Shown here one piece after another: positions 1 to 9,437 of a stretch of DNA of 46,988 nucleotides. Both the position numbers and the translations under genes were made by a program. This DNA comes from Chlorokybus atmophyticus (lineage: Eukaryota > Streptophyta > Chlorokybophyceae > Chlorokybales > Chlorokybaceae). How positions within the stretch are numbered: position 1 is the first letter of the stretch; the number at the start of each line of letters is the position of its first letter. Under the pieces are notes generated by a model. The model ran no database searches. It was not told where the DNA came from and saw nothing but the letters and a program-made list of their open reading frames with translations. Location: contig RHPI01001921.1 in the NCBI GenBank assembly GCA_009103225.1, forward strand, positions 115,837 to 162,824, given 5' to 3'.

Positions 1-53
1 ATTATGTTACATTGTTCAGCGTAAAAGTGCAATCTACAAGCACGGCATGCTTA

Positions 54-3000
54 TCAACTATCAGCACCAGTGCTGCGCTTGCTAGGGCGCAACAAGTCTG
101 TCAACTCTGCCACTGATAATGCTCGCGAGCCTTTACCATTGTGTAGCTGCTTTTGTTGTTGCTCTCGTTGCACATCCAGACTCCGAGCAGCATCGTCTTC
201 TGAAATGGCCTCTGACGCTGCCATCTCCTTGATGGCTTTGTACAAGACATTGCGTTTCCCATATTGCTTGCGCATGCGCTCGTTGCCGCACCGCCAGGCA
301 GATCCAAACTTTCGGTCCAACTCCTGCACTGCTGGGCCCCCATCGATGCCACGCACATATTCTGTCCATACATCAACAACGGTAGCCATGTTTACTGCCA
401 TCTGGTACGGAGGAGGTGGTGGCGCATCCACAGGCTCATATGCAGTCGTGGTTGCTTGCGCGGCTGTGCACTGAGCGGCAGCATCAGGTACCTCAACCCT
501 TGCAGGTGGCTCGTTCGCTCGCCTATAACGACGATGTCGCTTGCTTGGTCGTTGACCGCGGGGATGCACCTGCTGAGTGGTCGTCGACACTGACGGTAAA
601 GTGATGTGTAGCCCAGCTGCAATTGTACGCAGATAGCCTTCGTGGACATGCATGCGAGCCTTGATCTGCTGCAACTCAGAGTCTTGACTCTGATTGCTCG
701 CCTTCAGCTTATGCACTGACCTCTTCACTGACAGCACCGAGTCCTGTGTCGCCTTCATAATTGCATGGTTGTCTTGCAAAATGACAGCGAGCTGTTTCAC
801 AAAACTGTGCATGTAAGAGGCTGTGCATGTAGTCTGTGTGTGAATGAACAGCTCTTACAACTAGTGCTGAGTATGTGCAATGCTTGCATCTGTAGCAATA
901 CGTACCCGATCCGGCAGTTCGTCATACTGTGTATTAGCATCCACCATGGACTCATTATGCGACGCCACCACTTCGTCCGCCCATTCATCAAATTCTGCAT
1001 TTTGAAACAACTCGTGTTCACAAACAGAAAGTGTAGGGAAGCCATCAACTGTTTCGCCACGTAGTTGCATGTTTTCTTGTCGCATAATGGCGACATCCTG
1101 CAAGCAAGAAGACATGCATCAAAGCTTGCACAAGGCACAAGTTTCTGAACAACCATAAACATACCTGCCCTACAACATCGCGCAAGTAGTCAAGCAACTC
1201 TAAATGCTTAAATGCTGCAAAGTCCCGCTCTTGATCTCTGCCATGCAAACACCGCTGCAAGAGCCAAGTTCGTATATGAGGGACATGTACGCTGGCAGCC
1301 ATAAACAACGACAATGCACTCGCTTAATCATAAGCGAGCAAGCAATACCTTTCGCACATCATTCAGTGCAGTCTCCAAGCCGGGAAAAATTTGAGTGCGG
1401 ATGTTTTGTGGCAAGCGGAACCGCGAACGAGCCAAAACATGCTTGTTGGGGTGATTTGGATGTCCATGCCCTACAATGCAATTGTTATTAAATACATGCA
1501 AAATCATCAGACCATTACAGTGACTGTGCCGTTGTTACCTGCAATAATTGCGCATGTTGTGACGTCCAGCTGTGTGACGTAGGACAGGTTGAAATGGTCA
1601 TTATTCCATCGGCCATTTTGCTTCACACCACTTTCTGTAGCCCTGCATTATAGTAATGTCGATTTATGTGTACAATATCAAGCTGTCGATCAAGTAGACA
1701 TGTCCACACCCTCAATCTACTTACCCAGCGTTCATTGCCTGCTGTGATGATTCTTTGCGCGACGCATGAACTTTAGACCTGCCCGTCACAATGCCGCATT
1801 CCCGGAACCCCTCGCATGCGTGGTTGTATTGTTGTCTGTAGGTCAGGTGCTGACCCTCTTTCTCACCAGGGAATAGAGGCTCTCCATACCTGTAACTCCG
1901 CATTCATAAGATGGGCACGCACTTGCACACTACCGCACGCACCGCACGCACCAGGTTGCCCGTGATGTGAAGTCCGGAAATGGTCGCTGCAGCATATGGT
2001 ACTTGTGAAACCAATGGAATGCTAGCGCATTGTGCCAACATCCTATTGGACTCCAGTGGCGCAGACCTCCGAAATACTCCGTGTTGCCATTCTATGCACA
2101 AGCATAGCAACGTTTGCAACCATGAAACACGGAAACGTCATGTGCCCCAACATGATCGACAGATGTTAATGAGTACCTTGTTCATCTTTCCATTGCGAGA
2201 TACAAAGCAAATCATCACACCAAGGTCCGGCCCTAAAGAGTTCTGAGGAATTTTGTAATTATAGAAGTCACACTCTTCGCAAGCCCTTGCAACGTCGCCG
2301 CGCGTGAGGCATGTATGTCGCAACGCTAGATCCAATCTGCATGTTGCCAAAATCAGCAACATGAAAGATATTGTTGTGCGTGAGCAGACTGAGCTCTCAA
2401 CCATACCTTGCTCTTAAAGCCGCAGCTTGCTTGGGGATGTTACTGGTATGAGCAGATTTTCCCAACAAATAAGCATTCATGTTGCGATAATCTACAGGTG
2501 TATACGCTTCTGCACTAGTGCCTGCCAGCCGGTCCTTGAACTCCCTACGCACAACTTGCATATTGGTCAAACCAATATAAGAAATCACTGTTTGAGTTGA
2601 GGCATGTAGCAAGTTAGCAAATTACCTTTTTGCTTTATCGGAAATAACTTGGCGAGCATTCTTCAGAACCAACTTGATTGCATGGTTCTCGCGCAGATCA
2701 ATAGCTGGCACACCTTCTTGCAAGGACTGGTCTTTGGCAGCGTCTTGCAGACTTTTGACAACGTTCTCCAACTTGTGCCAAGATTCATGTTGATGTTCCA
2801 ACATGAACCGCTCACAAGTGCTGATGTCCACACGCCGCTGGTGACCATTCTTCTCACACCATTCCTAACACAATATTGTTAACAACATGCTTACAATAGG
2901 TGTATGCACTCATGTCTACCTGATAGATCTTGACGCCTCTCATGTACTTTACTCTGGTGTTCTTCGGCCGCTCTTCATGCTTGCGTGATAAGAGCTCCGC

Positions 3001-3072
3001 TAAACCCGGCCTGGTAGTGGGTGCACTGCCAGCTTGCTGGTCATCATCGTCATCACTCATGTGAGCCTGCAC
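54..3072 (-). CDS. Crypton-type tyrosine recombinase with GCR1_C-like tail (11 exons)
   Basis: Predicted exons, 5' to 3' on the minus strand: 3072-2920, 2864-2626, 2544-2407, 2336-2177, 2091-1952, 1889-1725, 1642-1539, 1470-1349, 1254-1165, 1097-906 and 833-54. All junctions are GT-AG and all phases match, giving about 760 aa. The recombinase fold shows Arg189 (in LTRGD), Lys227/Lys230 (in GKMNK), a KVHASR motif (His318, Arg321), Trp344 in GRWNN and Tyr353 in NLSYV. Spacing from His to Arg, Trp and Tyr is 3, 26 and 35, the same as Cre H289/R292/W315/Y324. Family landmarks such as RHWSP, PFPDFTSR and IFPGLE follow the Crypton pattern. About residues 651-703 resemble GCR1_C (VVDVWTEYVRG, FGSAWR, RKQYGKR). 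The start is acidic (MSDDDDD at 3060 is an alternative start). The role expected is cut-and-paste by a circular intermediate; a domesticated host gene is the alternative. Cryptons have no terminal inverted repeats, so the element ends are not seen. Confidence 0.82.
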
Positions 3073-3287
3073 ACATTCTATATGAATGGTACGATGTGAT
3101 ATGTATCAAGCACAAGGTGTAATGGCGAATCGTACTTGTGTAGTTGCAAGTGTTGCCGCAGCAGCAAATGGAAGCCATGAGATGCCTAAGCCCTTAGGCA
3201 GAACGTGTTGGCTTGTGTGTGATAACCAGCTGTGGCGTGCTGACGCAACCGCTGCAAAACTGGGTGAAGAACAGAGCTGGAGACTGA

Positions 3288-3317
3288 CGCCACTTGTGGA
3301 CACATCCACAAGTGGCG
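3288..3317. repeat. 13-bp inverted repeat with 4-base loop
   Basis: CGCCACTTGTGGA (3288-3300) and TCCACAAGTGGCG (3305-3317) are perfect complements around the loop CACA. It lies about 215 bp upstream of the recombinase start. It could be a hairpin or a protein-binding site of the Crypton; the function is unknown. Confidence 0.7.
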
Positions 3318-3549
3318 CAGGCAAGGCCCAAGACATCCATTCCAAGCTTCCAAGGGCTCTTAAACTTCGTAAAACTGTGCGCCACATCATCACGACCTAG
3401 CAACATAAGTGTCACTTGGTATGAGCAGATTTTGCCAACCAACCCCAATATCGAGTGTGTGTGCAGAGCTGTGTGCTGCTGTTGATTGTACGCCAATGTG
3501 AGCATTGTGCGCATGTCTGATGCTATTGTGCGCGCAAACACGCCTGGAG

Positions 3550-3960
3550 TGTTGCACACATGTGAGACACACAACCACACACAACACACACGCACACACT
3601 ACTCCACATGCACGCAAAAACCACCTGCATGGCAAGCAACTCTGCACGCAAGCACGCGTATGCACGTGAAAGACACACAAATTAGATGCATAGACATGCA
3701 CATACGCACACCAACTCTGGACGCATGCACAAGCACACTCACACTCACACTCACCTGCACATACGCTGGACATATACACGCTGGCACATGCACACGCTCA
3801 CGCACAGTGCAAGAACTGCAAAACCCAACACCAACAGCGCTTCAACTTACCTTCTAGCCCGCCTAGCACATGATATACAAGAACATGCATGATGCACATG
3901 TATACACACGCGCGCACGCTGGACACATGTATACACACGCACACTGCAAGAATGACTTCA
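3550..3960. repeat. CA/TG-rich low-complexity tract
   Basis: The tract is an irregular run of ACACAC, ACGCAC and CACTCACA words. Similar tracts fill introns across the window. Confidence 0.75.
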
Positions 3961-4082
3961 TTTGTATAAACATAACAGAAAGTTACCAATTAGCGTCCAA
4001 TACAACATATAGTGCCTAGAAGCCCTAAGGTCGGCGCTCTGCCTGGAGCCGCCCCACCCGTCAGCAGTCGGCTACCGCCTGC

Positions 4083-4190
4083 CGCTGATCACCCCGCTGA
4101 TCACCCTGCTGATCACCCTGCTGGTCGCCCCCGCCGCCAATATTGCCGCCGCTGCTGGTCGCCCACGCCGCCAATGTTGCCGCCGCTGCG
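4083..4190. repeat. Short tandem repeats (12-bp and about 36-bp units)
   Basis: GCTGATCACCCY is repeated about four times from 4083 with slight changes, followed by two copies of a unit containing CTGGTCGCCC and CCGCCAAT and ending in GCCGCC. Confidence 0.65.
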
Positions 4191-4321
4191 CCAGTACCTA
4201 CCGCCTGAAACCCTAAGCAAGCCTTAAGCAAACCCTAATTCTGTTAAGAAACTACAGTGGATATCCATGGTCAGCCTGCGTAGACATCTATTAAGAAATG
4301 ATATCGACAATGCTGCTTGGT

Positions 4322-4410
4322 TAGGTACCCCTTATAGTACCTACCTTAACTGCTGCCTGGAGACGCGCAGCGTCTCCGGACACACATACTCAAGCGTCTC
4401 TAGAGACGCT
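4322..4410. repeat. Cluster of three palindromes
   Basis: TAGGTAC (4322-4328) pairs with GTACCTA (4337-4343). GGAGACG (4359-4365) pairs with CGTCTCC (4371-4377). AGCGTCTCTAGAGACGCT (4393-4410) is a perfect 18-bp palindrome. The GAGACGC word recurs in the last two. The cluster lies just outside the left end of the pogo-like element and may be a small foldback element of its own. Confidence 0.6.
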
Positions 4411-4460
4411 TTGAGTTAGAAGGTACTATTACGGTCCCGCAGTCCTGTGGCCCTACTACA

Positions 4461-5969
4461 CAGTTTACCCCCGCCAAGAGAATTCGTTTCAAGAGAATAA
4501 TCCCGTTAGTATCATAAACAATGAGATTACCAAACGTTCTACAGGCAAATAACGCGTCTCAAGAGAATATGACTAACCGCGAAGAGCATATCTTTTTTCC
4601 TTGAAAAAATCGTAAGTTTAAGTGAGGATATGCTTGTATCGGGGGGTGCATTTTTGGGGTTGGGGGGGGGCCGGGGTCCCCCAAAGCCCCCTTGTTTGTC
4701 AGAGTTTGTTGTGGTGTACATCATGTTGTTGATGGTCTTCATGTGCAGGTACAAAAGGAAGCTTGTGCAGCATCTTCTCCAGCAATATGATGCAGACCCC
4801 ACCTTCGACTTGAGTAAAGTGAAGGTGCAGATGCGTGAAGCCATCATGTGGAATCGCGAGGCGTGGGACGAGCTGACTTTCACAACCATTGCCAACTGCT
4901 GGAGGAAGACTGGCATTACCCCCGCGGAATGGTATGAGGCCACTCCCGCCGACACCGAGCGCATCATTCACGCGATGATACACGACATGGGTGAAAGGAT
5001 GCAGCGTTTGCCCATTCCACGTGCTGACATGCTCTCCGCTGACGAGTTCGTCGAGGCGGATGATCATCTTCCCACTGAGGCTGGCCAATGTGACAAGGAC
5101 ATTTTGATGAGTGTTGGGGCACTGACTCCACCGACGGACGACAACGTCGATCCCGACGCGGAAGGTGTGTACGCGTGCATGCACACCGTATGTAGCTTTC
5201 CTTCTCATAATTTTCACATAACTCATTGCAGATGATGATGAGTGCGCACCGCTGGTTGTGACGACATTCGGGTGTCTTCAGCACTTGGACAGTATTGAGG
5301 CCTTCGTGGCTGGCAGTGAGTGCTTTAAGCCTGAGCATCTACAGTTGGCATTGCGGCACATCCGCAATGTGGTGATTCGTCATCAGCTATTTGGCTCCTC
5401 GCACCAGACACGCTTGCACAAGTTCTTTCATGCCTCGAGCAATGAGGCATCAACATCACACGCAGCCACCACCAGTGCAACGGCCGAAGACCCTCTTGTA
5501 GTTGATAACTAATGGCTGAGATGTTTGATGTACATGCGAACTTTCATATTGTTCAAGGCATGAGACATGCATGCAAGTGTGCATGCTTTGCATCATACAC
5601 AAAAGTCAACACACTGAAACACATTTCAAGCCCATTGACAGGCTTAGCAGATGTACATTAAACAATGCATTACAACCGCAGCATTTTGGCTGCATGTCAC
5701 ACAAATGGCAAGAATGTTGTTTGGATTCATCTGACTATAGCAGCGCGATTGTATGGTATTCAAGCAAGAATGTAGCAACATGGGCATTGTTGAGCTTCAT
5801 TGCTCACCATGCTAAAGCGAAAAAGTATTATACACAAGACCCCGCTAATAGCATATTTATGCTCTTGGCAGTCAATAGCATATTATGCTCTTAAACGCTT
5901 AGAGAATAACCCCGCCAAGAGCATAAGATTGCTGAGGATAAACAGTATGCTCTTAGCGAGGGTAGACTG
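4461..5969 (+). mobile_element. Pogo/Tigger-like DNA transposon, internally deleted
   Basis: The left end begins CAGTTTACCCCCGCCAAGAG at 4461. The right end, read on the minus strand from 5969, begins CAGTCTACCCTCGCTAAGAG. The two form terminal inverted repeats, followed inward by more copies of AAGAGAATA/AAGAGCATA and AACCCCGC words as subterminal repeats. A TA dinucleotide lies outside the right end (5970-5971); the left flank is CA, so the left copy of the TA target duplication has mutated or the end is off by a few bases. Inside is the 3' part of a DDE transposase gene (4749-5512). At about 1.5 kb and without the catalytic core it is probably non-autonomous. Confidence 0.75.
4749..5512 (+). 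pseudogene. C-terminal fragment of pogo/Tigger-like DDE transposase
   Basis: Exon 4749-5164 is preceded by a good acceptor (tgcag at 4744-4748), and exon 5232-5512 ends in TAA; the junction keeps phase through GTGTGT...GCAG. The protein has the typical end of the pogo/Tigger DDE_1 family: a KRKLVQHLL helix, a segment ending in AWDELTFTTIANCWRKTGI, and a late HQTRLHKFF motif like the QTxLxxFF tail of these enzymes. The N-terminal DNA-binding and DDE catalytic parts are missing from the window, so it cannot be an active transposase as it stands. It sits between the terminal repeats of the element at 4461-5969. The preserved splice acceptor suggests that an internal deletion removed the upstream exons. 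Confidence 0.78.
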
Positions 5970-5971
5970 TA

Positions 5972-6440
5972 CAGTTTACCCCCGCTAAGAGACTTCGCTC
6001 TAAGAGAATAACCCCGCTTATAGCATAGAATGTGAGATTACCAATGGTTTTACCGGCAAATGTTGGTGCCTAAGAGAATATGACTAACCGCGAAGAGCAT
6101 ATATTTTTTTCACGAAATTTTTGCAAGTTTGAGTGTGCATATTCCCAACATCGAGGGAGGAGACGTGACGGGTGTGGCATAAGGCGTGATGAGTGTGACG
6201 ATCAGGGCATGATGGGCAAGATGTGACCCGCAACTAGCGTGATGGGTATAATGGCGCGACGGGCGTAACCTGATGCGCGTGACGTAATGAGCGTGACGGG
6301 CGTGATGAAGCCGCGATTATAGCATATTTATGCTCTTGACATTTAAGAGCATGTTATTCTCTTAAACGCCAAGAGCATAACCTTGCCAAGAGCATACGAT
6401 TGCTGGGGACAAACAGTATGCTCTTAGCGAGGGTAGACCG
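5972..6440. mobile_element. MITE related to the adjacent pogo-like element (469 bp)
   Basis: It begins CAGTTTACCCCCGCTAAGAG at 5972 and ends at 6440 with the inverted counterpart (minus strand CGGTCTACCCTCGCTAAGAG). TA lies on both sides (5970-5971 and 6441-6442). The first 150 bp resemble 4461-4605 closely, including GAATATGACTAACCGCGAAGAGCATAT-type sequence. The last 130 bp resemble 5830-5969. The middle has short tandem GTGACGGGCGTGATG-like words and no coding potential. It is therefore a deletion derivative of the same family, and it sits directly next to the larger copy with only one TA between them. Confidence 0.78.
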
Positions 6441-7463
6441 TATCATGAGTAGGTAGCAACAACCTACGTAAGGTACAATAGATTGCCTAAATGCCTGATT
6501 GCACAAGTGCACTTAACGTGTTAATTGACAAGCCGCACCGACTGTCGACTATACACCCGTGGACAGCCGCAAGTGGATAGCCGCAAATGGTCGGCGGCCG
6601 GCTGATTGACAGCCTTTTTAATTAAGCTGTAAGGGGTTGTCTATGCAATCAACATCCTTCATAGTACCGTACGTGTATTTGCAAAACTTTGTGGACATGC
6701 ACCATTAACATATTCTATGCGTTTATCTAAGTATTGACGTATATATAGACATCATACATGTGTATACATTAACGCATTATATATATTATATAATATATAT
6801 ATATATAAATGTTAGCGTGTGCATAAATGAATTTAATTTTATTCGCATGGATACGCAGGTTTAATGGTTATATCAGTAGCATTTAGGTTGAGCCGTATAC
6901 AAGGTATGTCTCATGTAAAAATACGTACAAGAAGTATACATAAATGACGTCACTTGTAATAGCCTCTCATGAGACCGCAGAATGATTGACAGCCCCGACC
7001 AAACGTTGTGTCCAACCAGCCAGTAAATACCTACGTTAGTGCCGCAATGCGGTTTTGATATTAATATCGTGTAAACGTATATATACACTTATATGGTATA
7101 AATACTATAAATACTATATACACGAATGCTTACATATATACACATGCAGATGTGTGTATGCGCACGCAAGCAGGATGTTGACAACCCCTAACAAGGTTAC
7201 ATACTCATAGACAACCCCCAACAAAGCATTGTAGTTAACAAACCTTGGCAGCCGCCAAAATGCGGCTGTCTGTGTCATCAATAATGACCTAAAATAACGT
7301 AATACCGTTGATTAATACTGGTACAGCCTATGCACATTGATAGCGCATGCCTATGGGCCTGTCAAGTCACAACGCCGACTTCTGTGCAAGTTCCCGCCGC
7401 CGACAGTCGCCAAGCGGCCGTCGGTACAATCTATAACGCAAGTACTACAGAGACCTTGCCGGT
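6441..7463. other. AT-rich intergenic stretch, no gene seen
   Basis: The stretch includes TA-rich runs (6775-6810 and 7078-7130) and several ATG-rich short frames without family resemblance. I see no gene or RNA here. Confidence 0.6.
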
Positions 7464-7540
7464 ACGTGCACATGTAGCTTAGTGGTTAGCGTGTCGTGTT
7501 TGTACTACAAAGGTCTTGGGTTCGATTCTCGGTGCACGCA
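7464..7540 (+). tRNA. tRNA-like sequence, possibly tRNA-Thr(TGT) or a SINE head
   Basis: An A box (TAGCTTAGTGG, about 7475-7485) and a B box (GGTTCGATTCT, 7519-7529) are present. The ends can pair as an acceptor stem (CGTGCA with TGCACG). The best fold gives anticodon loop TTTGTAC, anticodon TGT (Thr). The anticodon and T stems contain mismatches and G-U pairs, so this may be a decayed tRNA or the head of a tRNA-derived SINE rather than a working gene. Confidence 0.45.
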
Positions 7541-8954
7541 TGTGTTCTTGACTAATCATTTCTAAGACACCGCGGCCTCGTGCGCTGCAACCTGCGGCCC
7601 CGCAGGCCGGGCGTGGCCGGTACCGTTGGCTCAAGATAGAGCACTTTTTCGTCATTTGCAATTACATCTGATGCTTATGAATTAGTAATGCGGTCGATGG
7701 TCCGGTGGCCGGACCAGTAATGATGTAAAGTACATTTGCATGATTAATTAAGTCCCTGGTCCGCTGGCTCGTACCTGGTCCTGACGCGACCGTAAACCGG
7801 CCGGACCAGACATGATGCGACCCCAAAAAATTATGGGACCGTTCACGTGAGGTTTGGACCATGCATGTCCGACTGTCAATGACAACCGGACCATACATAA
7901 TCCACCGATTTCACTAAGCAGGGCAAAATCCTGGCCCAAAGGCACGGACCATTCATGGTCCTTTAACGTCAAGCGGTGTGGCTGCCTCCATCCACATGCT
8001 ACATCAACAACCACTGTACTACTAGTTTGAGTCACTGTTGCCGCCTGTTGTAACAGCAGGAGAAGAGTTTGCAGCACATCAACGTACATGTTGCACACCA
8101 TCGAAACGATGGTGTTATGTAGATGCACCAGGGCATCATACATGTCATCATCAACCATCTCCTACTCTTGATTGATATCGCGCAGAGCTTGGTTATGTCG
8201 TCGTAACAATAGCAGCGCCATGCGTAGCAGACCAACCAGCGCCCTCACATCTGCACATCGACACTGAGCGTTAACCCTATCATGAAATCCCGTGTACTCA
8301 CACACTAACTACTTTGCGTATACACAGTGGCACACCCTTTGACGCTACCTAACAATTACACATCTCTGCACACACACGCACAGCAATACGCATACCCACT
8401 TGCAGCAAACTTCGCAATGCACCCAAGAGACGTTGATAAGCAGCCAGCCAGTCAGCCATCAAGCCCAATTACCTGCCATATCGCCCACACTCTCTCGTTG
8501 CAACAACAGCAGCCAGCAGGCGAAAGTCAGACGCCGCCTGCTGCCTCCTGGTGGCCAGCCTTGCCAACCTAACACACGCCACCACCCGCATGCACGCCGC
8601 CGCCGCCATCGATGCCGCCGCCGCCGCCGCCACCGCTATTGCTACCGCCGCCCTGCTTCCAAGACGGCGGGAACAATGGCATGCTCATTGCGGAAACTTC
8701 CGCCAATCAGGTTCGTTCAACTGCCGAGGTACGGTCATTACGCAGCTCGAGAGCCTGGTTAAAATGTTGCTAAAAACTAAGTCCACGTTGGCGTTCGCTG
8801 ACGCCACGTGGAAGCCAGCTCAACCATGAAACGAGTTGCTTTGCGTATGTCTGACCGGCTGAATGCGTTTTGCGAGATAAATTCGGGCCGCGGGGTGCCC
8901 CGCGCTCAAAATTACCCAGTCAAACGCCCGAGCGCTCCATGTCTGCACGGGCTC
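7541..8954. other. Intergenic stretch with GGACCA-rich inverted motifs
   Basis: Between about 7690 and 7970 the word GGACCA or its complement TGGTCC occurs many times, including GGACCATTCATGGTCC, a 7-bp inverted repeat with a 2-base centre. From 8560 there is a GCC-repeat tract (about 8595-8655) with poly-Ala/Arg frames. I see no gene. Confidence 0.5.
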
Positions 8955-9142
8955 TTAACTGATCCACTCTACCATGTAACGCTAATTGATTACACGCTAT
9001 AATTACTGCATTATCAAACATGATCAACAGCCGCAAGGCATGCCGCCACTACTCACCCTCGTTTTAACTGATCCACTCTGCCATGTAACGCTAATTGATT
9101 ACACGCTATAGTTACTGCGTTATTAAACTTGGTCAACAGCCG
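8955..9142. repeat. Two 79-bp direct repeats, 109 bp apart
   Basis: Copies at 8955-9033 and 9064-9142 start TTAACTGATCCACTCT and end TCAACAGCCG, with few differences. The function is unknown. Confidence 0.85.
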
Positions 9143-9365
9143 AAAAAAAAAGTAATCTTGTGTTGGATTGGGCTCCTAAAGGCTCAATGTTCACATGTTC
9201 AAACCCTTGCGGGCGTTTGGTGACGGGGGCCGGGGCGGGGTGGAAGGGCGGCGGCAGTCTCGACGATTACCTCGTAGTATCATGGCCTGTTCTGTATCAA
9301 TGAGTAACCGAGCAGCCATCCGTTGATGCCAAAAGGTTGAAAATGCCATGCCAAAAATAAAGTGC

Positions 9366-9437
9366 GACCGCGATGGGACTCGAACCCACAATCTCCCGCT
9401 CCGGAGGCGAGCGCCTTATCCATTAGGCCACGCGGTC
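9366..9437 (-). tRNA. trnR-CCG: tRNA-Arg (anticodon CCG)
   Basis: Read on the minus strand, the 72-base sequence has a 7-bp acceptor stem (GACCGCG with CGCGGTC). The D arm contains TGGCCTAATGG (A box). The anticodon stem is CTCGC with GCGGG and the loop is CTCCGGA, so the anticodon is CCG. The T arm is TGGGTTCGAGTCCCA (B box). There is no encoded CCA and no intron, as expected for a nuclear tRNA. A T-rich run (TTTATTTTT) follows on the minus strand and can serve as the Pol III terminator. Confidence 0.96.

Larger units (their letters stand above)
3073..4320. other. Intergenic stretch with hairpin, CA-rich tract and short tandem repeats
   Basis: I see no gene here. The stretch holds a 13-bp perfect hairpin (3288-3317), a CA/TG-rich tract rich in ACACAC and ACGCAC words (about 3550-3960), and short tandem repeats at 4083-4190. 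Open frames in the CA-rich tract are Thr/His/Cys-rich in all frames and look like repeat translation. Confidence 0.6.

Noticed and set aside
2392-2409. An 18-base intron between recombinase exons 3 and 4
   Set aside because: Too short and out of phase; the 70-base intron 2406-2337 keeps phase and gives the family-like join RARLDLALRH.
3194-3779. Cys/Val/His-rich frames across the CA-rich tract
   Set aside because: Dinucleotide-repeat translation open in several frames at once.
8327-8829. Ala/Arg/His-rich frames near a GCC repeat
   Set aside because: Low-complexity translation, no domain, no splice structure.
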